Assembly: GCA_034769895.1 (NCBI GenBank)
Contig: CM068367.1
Span: forward strand, 1,315,673,046 to 1,315,737,045
Length of the DNA: 64,000 bases
Source of the DNA: Magicicada septendecula
Taxonomy: Eukaryota; Arthropoda; Insecta; Hemiptera; Cicadidae
Direction: 5' to 3'
The position numbers and the translations under genes are program-made. The notes under the pieces are model-generated. The model did not search any database. It was not told where the DNA came from and saw nothing but the letters and a program-made list of their open reading frames with translations. Shown here one piece after another: positions 45,496-57,348 of the stretch (its first letter is position 1; the number at the start of each line of letters is the position of its first letter).

Positions 45496-46267
45496 TGTTC
45501 TGTAATAAACACACAACACATAAAAATAAGTAACTTATATTTGAATTTTATGGATGTTATAATTTGTTGAACAAACTTACATGTTGTTTATTTTCGATGA
45601 ACCGTTTAACACTCCGTAAATTTTATAGAATCATCGACACAAATAAGCACTGAAAATGAAAAGTTGCAGGTTAGATTGATTGTCATTGAATGCACATGTA
45701 TATAATTGAAATTCATGGAAGATCATGTAAGATATTCACTTGAACACTGCACCTTACACATTTGCACAATGTATGTGTTTAAGTACACTTAAAACAATAT
45801 TTCAATATGTTTTGTCGATGAATAATACACTTAATATGCACGCAATTGTGATACATGGAATATCGAAACACAGCGAACAGAATTTGAAATGTCAAAACAA
45901 CGTCAATTATTCATGAACTTATGGTTTTTTCATTTTAAAAAATATTGGGGGGGGGGTGAAATTTTGTGGTTATATGTTCTGATATGCGAAAAATCTTAAA
46001 AAAATTAAAAAAAAAATTTCCTGGAACCCGATTGCAGCGCCACCTACCGGGTCCAGTTGTGAATCTAAACCATCCAAGGACCCACTCAAACACACACACA
46101 AAATTTCATCAAAATCGGTCCAGCCGTTTAGGAGGAGTTCAGTGACATACACACGTACAGAAGAATTATATATATAAGATAATAATAGGTATTTCTTTAT
46201 TTTTATCAGTATTAAGCACTGATTATGTAATGTTACTATATAAATATATATAAAAATTACTTGACTC

Positions 46268-46995
46268 ATCTTAGAATCGAACTGTTTATTCCTTTTCTCT
46301 TTAATATTTAAAGTCTTTTGATTCGGTCTCGGTTTCTGATAAATGCAAGGTTGTTTGTCACCTTGTTATTTGTGTGGTACATCAGAGGCATGTCCTCTTC
46401 GGTCCTGGAGTCGGGTATTCTAGGAGTCTTGCAGTCTCTCGTACTCTGGTTCACTGGATTCTCTCGTTCCTGGTCATGGCCTCTGGTTCCAACTGCTCCC
46501 TTGAATGGATGTGCAGTCTTGAAGACTCTGGTTTCTGCTTGTGGTTGATCTATGGTAGTTGTTGTTTCTACGTAGATACTTTGGCTGCCATGGTTGTCAA
46601 TCAATTCTAGACGTTCTAGTTGTTGGACATAGCCTCCAGGTGTTCTGATGATTGAACGAGAATCGAGTTGTAGTTCTTGGACATAGCCTCCGGCCGTTAT
46701 GATAGTCTGACGAGAAGGAGAAAGATTTTTGCGTGTTCCCGTATTTATACCCAAGGCGCCAAAATCATGTCTCAACAATATTCTGCATGTTTGAAAGTGT
46801 CGAGAGCGTCACTCTTAACCCACGCTTTATTGTTACACTTAATTTGCTTGTCTTCGCGAATAGCGAAGTCTTGGCACATTATCCAATATTCATTCAATCG
46901 GTAATTTCTAGGTGTTCATCATGCACAAACCGTTTTTCCTTATCTTACTTACTCTAATTGCTATTGATTTTTAACTTCCTATCATTACACTTTTC
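46268..46995 (-). repeat. Possible solo LTR with TATA box
   Basis: On - there is a TATA-like GGTATAAATACGGG (around 46741-46754), then about 400 bases ending with AATAAA and a TCA near 46268. Upstream text begins TGTAATGATAGG near 46985. This is the order U3-R-U5 of an LTR. A tandem duplication (TTGGACATAGCCTCC at 46676 and 46623) lies inside. The ends and family are uncertain and no partner LTR is in the window. Confidence 0.35.
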
Positions 46996-48837
46996 ATTCA
47001 TTTTTCACAATTTTTTATACACTTGTTAGTTATTTTTAACCACACATTTTGGTGTCTTTAGTTTTTCGCTACCATGCACACAAGCATTATAAATTAAATA
47101 CAATAAATTATATCGTTACTGAAAAGGGTGGCGCTTTTCAGGAATGAACAAGTCGTGCGCGCGCGCACACACTTTACGTGTGTACACACATACAAAGAGC
47201 AGCTGGCATCAATCACCTGTCCCAACCTGCAAGTCAGGCATCTCCTTTACAATTTATATTGCAGGCTGAATTCTTATTATTATCAAAATGCATTATTTAT
47301 TTCTTCTAATCACTTATTTAAATTACTTGGTGCAATGCACAGTACTCAACCTATTTGTACAATATATATATATTGCAACAGAACACAGGATGATAAGATA
47401 TGCTGTTTATATCAGAGTACATGAATGACGAGCATATTCATGTTTAAATTTGTTTTGTGTAATATTTTGTTTTTTAGTCATAAGTTTTGTATTTAAAAAT
47501 TGATAAGCATATAGTTACACCAAACTCTTCATAAAAAAATGTACTATATTGTCATGTATTTTTTTTGTATGAATTGGTGCGCATGTGCGGGGGTGATAAT
47601 CTGCGATCGCTATAGCGGCAGTGGTAGTTAACCGATTTACATGAAAATTTGACAAGGAATTATTTAAGTACATAGCTTCGATTTGTGTATACTCTGAGGT
47701 TTGTAACTATTTTAGAAATATGATTTTTTAAGTAAAGCAAAACTCAAGTGTAACTTCTATCAATGATAGGGTAATAATAATTGTAGATAATTTCCATGCA
47801 GGACTATGCAAAATTATACAAAGTTTTTCATGAAATTTGTGTATCTGGTTGTTCCATCAATCATGTGACTTGGGCTTGGCCTATCAAATTACACCAAATT
47901 CAGTGAGATTCATACGTTGCAGAGCTAGGTTGGACACAGTCTGTCTGTCGACGTTGCTAGGGGAAGTTGTGCCCGGGTAAGAGAGTTGTTCTCTTACAAA
48001 TATATCTTAATATATACAAAAATATCTTATATAAAATAAACCATAAATCTTAAAATTCTTAACGAAGTTTTGCGGTAAGAACCAAGAAGGAATAGAGGAA
48101 TATTTTATATAAAGTAAACTATAAACCTTAAAATTCTTAACGAAGTTTTGCGATAAGAACCGAGAGGATTAATAATTAAATAAAATTTAAAATAAAATAC
48201 AGTGCTGTGTCGTGTAAGTTAAGATATCCGCTTAGGGAACTTAAAGACACTACAAGATATCTTGGAAGGTGTACATTAAATGCACCGCATTAGTAAATAC
48301 CCAGATAAAGCCTGAGATTAAGAAATTATAAAATATAAATTAATAATAAACTGAATGAATGAAATTCAAATTCTATCAGTCAAACATAACTACGAGACTC
48401 TGTGAAATATCGCCGCTGGAGCCGCTTGCTGTACAAGTTAATGACGAGACGAAGAGGACGTCAGGACACCAGGAAGGAGTGAAGCTGTAGAAGAGGACGA
48501 CGAGATGAAGAGGACGCCAGGACGAAGAGGACACCAAGAAGGAGGGCCAGGACGAAGAGGACGCCAAGAAGGAGGGACAGGAAGAAGAGGACGCCAAGAC
48601 GGGACCGACGAGACGAGAGGAGGACATTGCAGCAAACAAGTAAAATCGATTCATATTAATCGAACAATACAAACAATTTAATATACTATCAATACACGAC
48701 AATTTAAAATACATTATACATCTTTATAAACAATATTTGTATATAATAAATAATTTTTCATCTCCTCCATAATAGACTTGTATCGATCTTTACACACTCA
48801 CAATATCCTTATTAGAATAATAAAGTTTGATCTGTTG
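46996..48837. other. Non-coding stretch with small tandem repeats
   Basis: Contains a GCGCGC/ACAC-rich patch at 47155-47190 and a duplicated segment with AACGAAGTTTTGCG at 48061 and 48139. A purine-rich minisatellite follows at 48445-48610. No gene recognised. Confidence 0.5.
48445..48610 (+). repeat. Purine-rich 30-bp minisatellite
   Basis: Repeats of GACGAAGAGGACGCCAAGAA-type units, about 30 bases each, clearest in three copies at 48518-48610 with looser copies to the left. Open frames through it on either strand are products of its composition. Confidence 0.75.
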
Positions 48838-48935
48838 CAATATATATTGTAACGACTTGTTCTTTACGACGCTACTTTCTGTATGTAATTATTCTACCAC
48901 ACGTTGTTGGCGTCAATTTGTAACGACGAGCTCTG
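48838..48935. repeat. TGTAACG module shared with 38497-38585
   Basis: Both sites read ATATATATTGTAACGA, then CCACACGTTGTT about 45-60 bases later, then CA or CAA, TTTGTAACG. On the minus strand TTACAAATTGACGCCAACAA looks like an LTR end followed by a primer site. Probably diverged remnants of one LTR family. Confidence 0.5.
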
Positions 48936-49114
48936 AATGTACTCTGTAAAAGTGTGTTTTACGTGTGTTAGCCTCACACGTTGTAGTCGTTACTTTATGT
49001 TTACTTACTTACTTTTTCTTTGTGTTACACTGATGATGTCCGTCATGATCTCACGAATTACCAGTACAATACCTCGCGAGTGTAAACTTTACCTGTCCTT
49101 TAATGAGTATATTT

Positions 49115-49132
49115 CATTCCCGGGTGGCGCCA
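49115..49132 (-). promoter_or_regulatory. Primer-binding-site-like TGGCGCCACCCGGGAATG
   Basis: Reads TGGCGCCACCCGGGAATG on -, three bases after the ACA end of the LTR candidate at 49136. A TGG start and a 3-base spacer are right for a tRNA primer site. GGCGCC is palindromic, so orientation rests on the LTR border. Confidence 0.5.
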
Positions 49133-49135
49133 AAT

Positions 49136-51718
49136 TGTTTATGAAAACAATTAAAAAATATGAAATCGAACGGTCGTTCTAGGCGGTGTTGGCTGATTCA
49201 AATTACCCTCGCAATAGGCGGGCATATGAATCTCGCTAGTAGTTCGCCGTTTTGTCGACGTCTAACGCTGGCCATCAATTTCGCTCGTCGCTAAAGTACA
49301 CAAACTTTATAATGCAATTTACAATGAAATAAAGGACAATTATTACAACTCAGTACTAGTTTATTAACGTGAAATTATCAGTTATTCAATTCAATACAAA
49401 ATTATATATGGTTATTAAACAAAGTTGCTCCGGCAATAAATAGACAATCTTTCTCAGGTTGGCTAAAGTTGATTTAAAACAATTCTACCTCGACATGGCG
49501 GTCGGCAATGTTTATTTCTATCGTTCGTTAAATCTGAGTTCTTTTGGTTACGAAAAAATATTAATAAGATGATAATAAAGTACACTACCTTACATTGATG
49601 GTATTTATATACTATTAGACTTAATCACAATTCGTTTCTGAAGTGTTAAAAAGTGTGTTAAGAGTTCGTAATTTATACTCAGGTTATTTTCTGTTTTCAT
49701 ACAAGTTTATTTTTTTATTTTCAATTAATCCTTGAAAGAAATTAGATTACCAGTTCATAGTGAGAGTTATTTGTGTTGTGAGAAAAAGTTAATAAGAATT
49801 TATTCCATAAATTCGGGTATTTCAGATATACTTATCAAATCTGTTGAATTCGGGTGAAGAGTTACTCAGTTCTTCATTAGGTTGGGTCTATACAGTCATC
49901 CATCTTCCTTCATTTATAATTTGGAGTACGTCTGGCTTCTTTTTCAGTCAATTGGAAGTTTTAATTATTTTCAATTGTTATTAATCTGGTTAATTGGCTC
50001 TCCTAAGTTGATTAGGTCTTCATCAGACTTCTTGCATCCTCGTTTTATAAAAATTTGACTTAATTTCGATTATTTTGAGTTAAATTTGAGTCGAATATGG
50101 TTTGGCTTCTCTCTGTCTTGAGCGTCAATAATGAACTAACTGTTTTTAACGGAATTCTAATAAATAACGTTCCGTTGTTATGGCAACTGTACTCTCATTG
50201 GCTGAGCATATTTTATGTCTATTGTTATAATATTTGAATTTTAATTCAAAATGATTAAATATCTTCTGATGGCTATTATTCTTCTGTCTTCTTATTTATG
50301 TATTAGATATTATCACAACTGTTTGTATTTTCTTTCAAAGATCATTCTGACATCCCACAAAGCTGGGTTTGTTTATGTATTAAAGTTTTGACAATAATGT
50401 TAATATTATGTAATTACATTTCTTTCTTATTTTGTTTTTAATTTAACTTTGACATCTTAATATGATTCACTAATTGTACTTAACTAGTTACTTGTCCTGG
50501 ATTTCCTAATACAATAGTTAATTTCTTACAATTTGTTTATTTTGGATTTATACAGTTAAGCATTTTATAGGCCTAAGTAGTAATTGGCTATATCTTCTTA
50601 TTTTACGCAAATTAAAGATTATTTTACATTTACATATGTTTTGCTTGGTGTCACTTATGACTTGTTTACATTTTGAATTAATTTGGGCTGTTTTACAGTA
50701 ATTGTATGTTCTTATTACTTTACAAAATCATGGCCTGTCTATTATTCTCTAATTTCTTTTCAGCCTGTATTATTAGGTTTGCAAGAATTTATCTCCTTAC
50801 TTATCTACATTGCCATTTTTTATAACTGGTCTATCATTTAATATTACTTATAAAACATAACACAAAAATTAGGTTTATGGTCTGTTCACTTTTTTCAGCC
50901 ATATTCCTTCTTATAAACTTATTTGAACAAATAACTATCTTGGTGAAGAACATTATAACACCATTTGTTTTATCTTGCTAATTATCCCTTTGAACATTTT
51001 AAAATCCAAGGATGTTTTACATATTTTGCACTTATATTATATTTAGTATCTTTTTCTTTTAACATTTACCATATTTATTTTTTACTACTTAACAATAACA
51101 TTTTTATTTTTTGGTATTTTTTCACCATTAAACTATAGTGTTAATCACTGGTTTTAGGTGTCTATACCTATATGTTGGGTTTTCTATTGATTTTGGGTTT
51201 ACACTGGGACTTTGCACTTTTTTATCGTACTTGAGTGTTACTAGTGGTTATTCCCTAATATTGACTTCTCTTTACTCACTTATTCACCTTCACTTCCTAC
51301 CTATCTCTCACTTCTGGGTTTTTTATTGTTTTATTCACAATTATTAGTTATAATTTTAACAAACTTCATGTTCTGATTCACTTATCATTATAGTTATTCA
51401 TAACATTTAATATCTATTTCTCTGGTTAGTGTACTTTAATTGGGATTATTTTATTTGATTTTAATACTGGTCCTTTACATTTATTATTTGTTTGTGTCTT
51501 TTTCATCATCATTTGAGTTTAATATTTCTCATTTGCTTTTCTTTATTATTTGTTTGTGTCTTTTTCATATACCCTCTCATTTTATTTTCTTTTATTGGGT
51601 CAATCACTTGGGTTGGGTCATAGTCATTTGTCTCGTCATAGTCATTTGATTTTCATTCATTTAATATAGTTGATTCATTATAGTTTTTCCCTGGTATTGG
51701 GGTGGCTTTTTGGGTTGT

Positions 51719-51722
<4 letters not shown>
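49136..51722 (-). repeat. Candidate 2.6-kb LTR (minus orientation)
   Basis: On - it begins TGTTACAACCCAAAAAGCC at 51722 and ends ATTGTTTTCATAAACA at 49136, followed by a primer-site-like sequence. No second copy is in the window, so it is a solo LTR or the 5' LTR of an element truncated to its left. The sequence is very T-rich on + and holds only chance hydrophobic frames (51138-51347 and 51440-51649). Confidence 0.5.

Positions 51723-51750
<28 letters not shown>
51723..51750. repeat. TA dinucleotide microsatellite
   Basis: An uninterrupted AT run between the candidate LTR and LTR element 4. It probably served as the insertion target of one or both. Confidence 0.9.
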
Positions 51751-51753
<3 letters not shown>

Positions 51754-54700
51754 AGCATAACAAAATTATCACGCTAAACATTTAACTTAATGCAACATAA
51801 ATAAGGAAGAAAAGTTCCATAGTGAGTGAGAAGAATGAATTGTTTTAAGAATTACACTAGAAACTGTATATTAAGTCAATAAAATGTTAATAAGAATGAA
51901 AAATAACAAAGAAAATCATTGATCAAAATAACTTACTATGTAAAAACCCAATAAACCAGCAGTATACCCAGTAGATTGGGGAAGCAGTAAAAAGGGAAGG
52001 ACAAGAAAAAGGAAATAAAAGGATGAAACCATATTAATAAGGGAAATGTATAAGGTCAAGATGCAGAGAAACCACAAGACCAGAAATTACTAATATAATA
52101 ATGAAGAAGGGACAAAATATGTCAAGATTCCCACACAGAGACTAGAACCAAGAAGAGTTATTCCAAAGAATGGTAATCATGGAATACATACCATTAAACA
52201 AAATTAAAACTAATATATGTAGACCCAATAATAAGTTACAAGATACAATCCCAAAGAAAACCAAATTGTATACTAGTTGTAAGCATAATATGTGGAAAAA
52301 ATTATAAAAAGGACTACCATTAGTGTAGCCAAAATAAATGACACATTATAATAAAGTGTAGTATAAAAAATATATTAAAAAAGACTACCATCAGTGTAGG
52401 GAAATACTAAATAAAAACTAAAGAGACAGTCTAATGACTGAGTGCAATTTGGATAATAAAAGTGTTTTAGTGATTAGGCATAATGACAATATATTAGGAG
52501 TAAGATGTTTTTATTTTATTATATTAGCAAATTAGGTATAGGGAACACAAGAGACAGTTAATAACTGAAAGTGTCATTAGTTATAAGATGTTTTTATGTT
52601 AATGTGTTATCAAATTAGTTATAGTATTTAAAAGAGACAGTTAATAACTGAAGGTGTTATTAGGAATAAGATGTTTTAATAGGATAAGGTTTGTGATAAA
52701 AGGAAACATAAAAACAAAGGACAGCCAACGACTGATAATAGTGCTGATAATAATATGTTCCCATTATAATACTAAATATGTAGAAAATAATAGGCATAAG
52801 ATGTTTATGTTATGGTTAAATGATATTATAAAAAAAAAAAGTTTAGTAGGTATAAGATATTCCATTGTATTTTAAAATCATGTTATTTAATTTTCCAGTG
52901 TGTGAGGCAGAGAGGCAAGTAGGGTATAGAAATGTAATAATTTTATTCAAAACAGTAAACCATATATAATGTACAAGCAGATTAGCTAAGACACCATTTT
53001 AGAAAACACAGACTAGCAATTAAACCAAAACTATCTATCAGAGAATCAAGCTAGATAATGGGAATAGAATTCAATACACACAATACAGAAATTGAAAATA
53101 TAATTAATACAGATACAATTAATAGCGAATAGAATGACAAAGGAAAGAAAATTAACTTCTTTTGGAAACAAATAATACTAGGCCTATAATGGTAATCAAA
53201 TCAGACTAAACAGTAAATTAATCATTATTGAAGTGTTTTAACAACAAAATTATTAACAACAAAGATAATCACGGAGTTATTAAGTATATTCCATGGAAAT
53301 ATTATCAGAAATAACAATTAAAAACCATTTAAACAATAAATTTGTACAAAATATGAGGCACACAATCATTATAAAAAATTGTAATTTTTGGGCTTAAATG
53401 AGCTTGAAGCAAACCCAACTATATATCCAAAGATGTAAAATTAATTAATCAATATTACTGAGTAGTTAGATTTATGTAAAATTAAGAAATATTTGAATTA
53501 CAGTAAAAAATAAGAAAACTTATTATGTATATTTAGATGGTGAACCAAGTCTTAGACAGATATTTTTATAGTTAAACAATATAAAGAGGAAAAAGACATA
53601 GCACAAATAACCCTAAAACGACGACGTTGAGTCTATTAGTCTATTGTTAATCGTGAAGACGACTAGTTGGAAATGTGTTAGCAGAATACCGAAAAAAGAT
53701 TAATTTTGTGTAAAACTGAGTGTGGTTATGCGGCGTGTAACAGAGATGATCTAAAAGTGAAAATAACTTTAACTATCAATTTATAACACTTCACAAGTTC
53801 CAAACAACAGTGATAACACCATCAAACTCAAACACAAGAAATCAACAGCCATTTTGAGACAATTTTGGACCATATTCGAACACCGGACACTTCACAAGAA
53901 ACCCATCACGAAAACGACATCGCAGGAGACGAGAGGGCACTCTACACTATATTCCTGGACCAACACTACTTCGCAGAGAAGGGAATATCATTTTATTTCT
54001 GCGGGAGAATCTCAGCCAGTTCCAGCCGTATAGCAGCTAAAATCGAGGAGACGTCAGCCATACTGGATTTACTCACCAGCACGAGTTGCACTGCCAGCTT
54101 GAAAGGAGTGACGTCATTTCGTCGATTTGGTTCGCTATTCAATTTTTCTAATTGACAATTTAAATAATAATCTTGTTTTATTTCAGCCAAAATAATTTAG
54201 TTTAAGAATACCTGTAAGAATGTATCTTGTTCCTTGCCCTCTGACCATTTCGACTCGTTAAAAGAACCAGAATTTCTAACCTTGTAAAAAATATATTTTG
54301 TTGATTTTGTTCGCTACCGACTGGAGCACATATTAGCCAATGCCTTGGCCATGCGCAGTTTGACTGGCGCATAATTTTGAATGTTAATAAACGAACATCA
54401 TTACTCAGTTACAAGAATTGTTTTTATTTATATATTTAATGTTAACTATTTTTTTTTTCTAAACAAAATTAATTTACAGTGATAGAATAAATATCTAAGA
54501 AAATTACACACTCAATTAATTAATTAATTATTAATTAATTAAATTAAATAATTAAACCAAAACTCAATATCAGTAAAAATTTCACAACCTACAAAATTTT
54601 ATTTTTGTTTTATCAATCAATCACACTTAATTATAAAACATATTTATATTTAATTTATTCGTTGTAATTGGTGAATCCAAAGTGGAGCTGTATCATTGGC

Positions 54701-54899
54701 GAGTTCAACACCGAGATCCAGACAACATACACAATTCTTGCTATCTACATATCTTCATATTTTATTTATTTATATTTATATTTGTAAAAATATATTACAA
54801 ATTGGCTAGCCCAGACAGTGGGGCTTACAGGAGAGCACAATTCTTATTATCATACATCAATATTTTATTTTATTTATTTAAATTTGTAATTATATTACA
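51751..54899 (+). repeat. 5' LTR of the gypsy element, about 3.1 kb
   Basis: The first 1.6 kb match 62398-64000 with only scattered changes. The right border is inferred from ATATTACA followed by AATTGGCGTCC (54899); an earlier identical junction at 54799 is the alternative. It contains a degenerate tandem repeat at 52425-52760 built on GAGACAGTTAATAACTGA and TAAGATGTTTT. The open frame at 53865-54155 has no ATG and no coding features. Confidence 0.82.
52425..52760 (+). repeat. Tandem repeats inside the gypsy LTR
   Basis: About four degenerate copies of roughly 65-105 bases, each with ACAGTYWAWRACTGA and, in most, ATAAGATGTTTTTAT. The same array is at 63070-63410 in the 3' LTR. Confidence 0.65.
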
Positions 54900-54920
54900 A
54901 ATTGGCGTCCAACTAAAGGG
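54700..54920 (+). promoter_or_regulatory. Duplicated LTR end and primer site of the gypsy element
   Basis: CACAATTCTT...TATTACAAATTGG occurs twice, about 103 bases apart. It is followed once by CTAGCCCAGACAGTGGGG and once by CGTCCAACTAAAGGGC. Each copy looks like an LTR end plus a TTGG-starting primer site. The second, next to the leader, is probably the one used. Confidence 0.55.
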
Positions 54921-55017
54921 CTTTAAATAGGAGGTAATAGAGTTATAAAATAAGGACGATTGTCCAATTTCCTATTTTTAGCTTGGCAGCGGTCAATAGG
55001 TCGGAAGAGGGAGCGAG

Positions 55018-56868
55018 ATGCACAGGAGAGCTACATCAAGGAAAAGGGCTATGGAGGCCGAGCAGGAGGTAGACATGGAGGATAAAGAGGCGACACCAGT
55101 GGAATATGTGGAGTCGATGTTACCGCCAGCAGAACCAAACAAGCCTGCACCACAGGAGGAGCAGCCAGAGAAATCCACCACGAAGGAAGATACAAAATTG
55201 GATAAAATGATGGAGATGTTAATCAGAGAATTCAAAACGACGAAGGAGAAAATCGAAGAAAACACTAAGAAGATGGAGGAGAAAATCGAAGAAAACAGTA
55301 AGAAGATGGAGGAGAAAATTGAAGAAAACAGTAAGAAGATGGAAGAAAATAATAAGGAAATGAAGAATGATAACCAACGATTGAAGGAGGAAATGAAGAA
55401 TGATAACCAACGATTGAAGGAAGAATTGGGTAATAAAATCGGAGATACCAGTAAGAAGATGGAGGAGAAGGTGGACGAAATAAAAAACGAAAATAAATCA
55501 TTAATGGAGGAAAATATTAAGAAGATCGAGGAGAAGATAGAGGAAAATATCCAGAAGATGGAGGAGAAGATGGAGGAAAATATCCAGAAGATTGAGGAGA
55601 AAATGGAGGAAATAAAAACTGACAATAAACAATCGAAGGAGGAATTGACCCAGATAAGCCAGAAACTGGAAGAAACCAATAAAAAGATGGAAAATAATAG
55701 TCAACAATTGAGAGAAGAATTAAGAGAGACGAACCAAGAGAATATGAACCGATTAGATGGAAAGATGGAAGCATTGAAGGAAGAACTGGGGCAGAAGATA
55801 GCTGAAAATAATGAAACAATCAGCAAGAAGGTAGAAGAGGAATTAACGGTAATCGAACAAAAGGTTACAAGAGCTGACGAAAGATGGAGTCAAACTGAAC
55901 GAGAAGTACAGAGTATCAAGACAGAAATAAACACTACGGTAAACAACATTGAAGAAACGACTAGGAAGACATTGGAGGAAAGACTAAAAGAAACACGTGA
56001 AGACTGGGAGCGAGTGCAGGACCGATTCACAGAAAAATGTGACGGCATCGAAGCTACTGTGACCAGTATCAATAGTCAGGTGCGACAGAACCAAACAGAT
56101 ATAGACCTGTTCCACAGTCGACCGACAAACATTACCAGTTGTCCTAACAGCGAGAATCGTGAAGGAATTAACTTCAGGTTTTATAAAAACAAACCAATGG
56201 AGTTCCTAGCCAGAATCGAAGAGTACTTCACCAAACACAGAGGTAATCGCTGGAGGGAGAATAAAAAAGTGCTGGACGAATCGTTCAAGGAGATAGCAGA
56301 TAATTGGTGGATGGCGATAAGAGACGAAGTGACCGACTACCAACAATTCAAAAGGCTATTCAAAGCCAAATATTGGTCTGAATCAACACAAAATATCGCC
56401 AGAGACGGGATCTGTCATGGAAAATACAATCCGTATGGAAACCAGACTCTAACAGCGTACTTTTTAGGAAAGGTGTGCGTGGCCAAACATCTAGAGGCCA
56501 GAATACCGGAAGAATGCCTGGTCAGCAAGCTCTCATACCATTATGAGGAAGATATAATAAGAGCTAGGAGAAACAGTCAAATAAAGACTGTGCAAGCTAT
56601 GACCGAGCTCTTAGAAATGTATGAGCATGAAGACTATTACCGCCAAAGTCGCAGGAGATATGAAAAGCCGGAACCAAGAAGTAACACCAATAATTTGAAT
56701 AATAATAATCGGCAGAATGTGGGCAACAACAATAATTATAATTCCGCAAATCGGAATGATGCCGAATACAATTATAACACCCGTAATAACAATAATTTAC
56801 CTAGATTTAACAACAATAATAATAATAATCATGTTCCTCGCATTAATAATAATGACAACAACAACAAC

Positions 56869-56901
<33 letters not shown>

Positions 56902-57348
56902 CGTCCACAAAACAACAACGGTTATTATAATAATAATCGTAACTATGTTCCAAATGGTCAGAGGAACCCCAACCCCTCTAATAACAATTATCATGGTAAT
57001 TATAACCGGAATTACCCGAATGGAGGTAATAACAATAATTACAGGACATATCGACCCAATATTAACTACATCAGAGCGGAAGGCAGTGGACAGAGGAGGT
57101 ACCAGCCTCAACGAAGGAGCCGATACTACGAGTACGAGACCTTTCAAGGAAGTCAGGGAAGTAATCGTTACAGAGAGTACGAGCCCAGACGTAGTTCCAG
57201 CCTGGACAATCAGCGAAGAATACCTGTAACAGAAGCCCAACAGGACGATCGTGCTGAACCAAACGAAGCAGTCTCAGGACTCCAAGCTGACGCTTCCAAC
57301 GGCCTAATCCGTAATGATGCGGAACATTTAAACGAACGGAGGCAGTAA
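55018..57348 (+). CDS. Gag polyprotein of the gypsy element, intact
   Basis: The ATG at 55018 opens 776 codons. Residues 1-60 are acidic. Residues 60-360 are an extreme coiled coil with near-perfect repeats of KKMEEKIEEN and NDNQRLKEE units. Residues about 383-545 are a retrotransposon gag/capsid-like region: FRFYKNKPMEFLARIEEYFT, then NWWMAIRDEVTDYQQFKRLF and LSYHYEEDIIRARR. Residues 555-690 are Asn-rich with poly-Asn runs from AAT/AAC repeats, then an Arg/Tyr-rich tail. There is no CCHC zinc knuckle; the basic tail may bind RNA instead (inference). Antisense frames here are shadows. Gag would form the particle that carries the RNA. Confidence 0.88.
57327..57333 (+). promoter_or_regulatory. 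Slippery heptamer T TTA AAC for -1 frameshifting, gag to pol
   Basis: TTTAAAC lies 12 bases before the gag stop (57346-57348) and is in the exact phase for tandem slippage: the gag codons are CAT TTA AAC. The -1 frame is open across the gag stop and leads directly into the protease. U UUA AAC is one of the best known -1 sites. A downstream pseudoknot was not modelled. Confidence 0.75.

Larger units (their letters stand above)
40432..46179 (-). mobile_element. Helitron 2, structurally complete
   Basis: On - the 5' end is TCTTATATATATAATTCTTC (from 46179) preceded by A, and the 3' end is CTGGGTCCGCTAG (to 40432) followed by T. This is the canonical A|TC...CTAG|T Helitron structure, 5,748 bp. 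It holds a decayed RepHel gene on - and an intact-looking two-exon gene on + near the 3' end. The 5' subterminal text (CGGCTGGACCGATTTTGATG) is common in insect Helitrons. Confidence 0.9.

Noticed and set aside
46308-46778. 156-codon open frame on -
   Set aside because: It has no early ATG, overlaps a TATA-like box and a tandem duplication, and reads as LTR-like non-coding DNA.
48376-48714. Pro/Ser-rich frames over the purine minisatellite
   Set aside because: Composition-driven open frames through 30-bp repeats.
53865-54155. 96-codon frame upstream of the gypsy gag
   Set aside because: Starts at TTG, lies within the LTR, and has no domain features.
54993-55707. Long hydrophobic frames antisense to gag
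   Set aside because: They are shadows of the Lys/Glu-rich coiled-coil repeats of the intact Gag ORF.
56717-57240. Ile/Thr-rich frames in the Asn-codon region
   Set aside because: Out-of-frame reading of AAT/AAC repeats on both strands.
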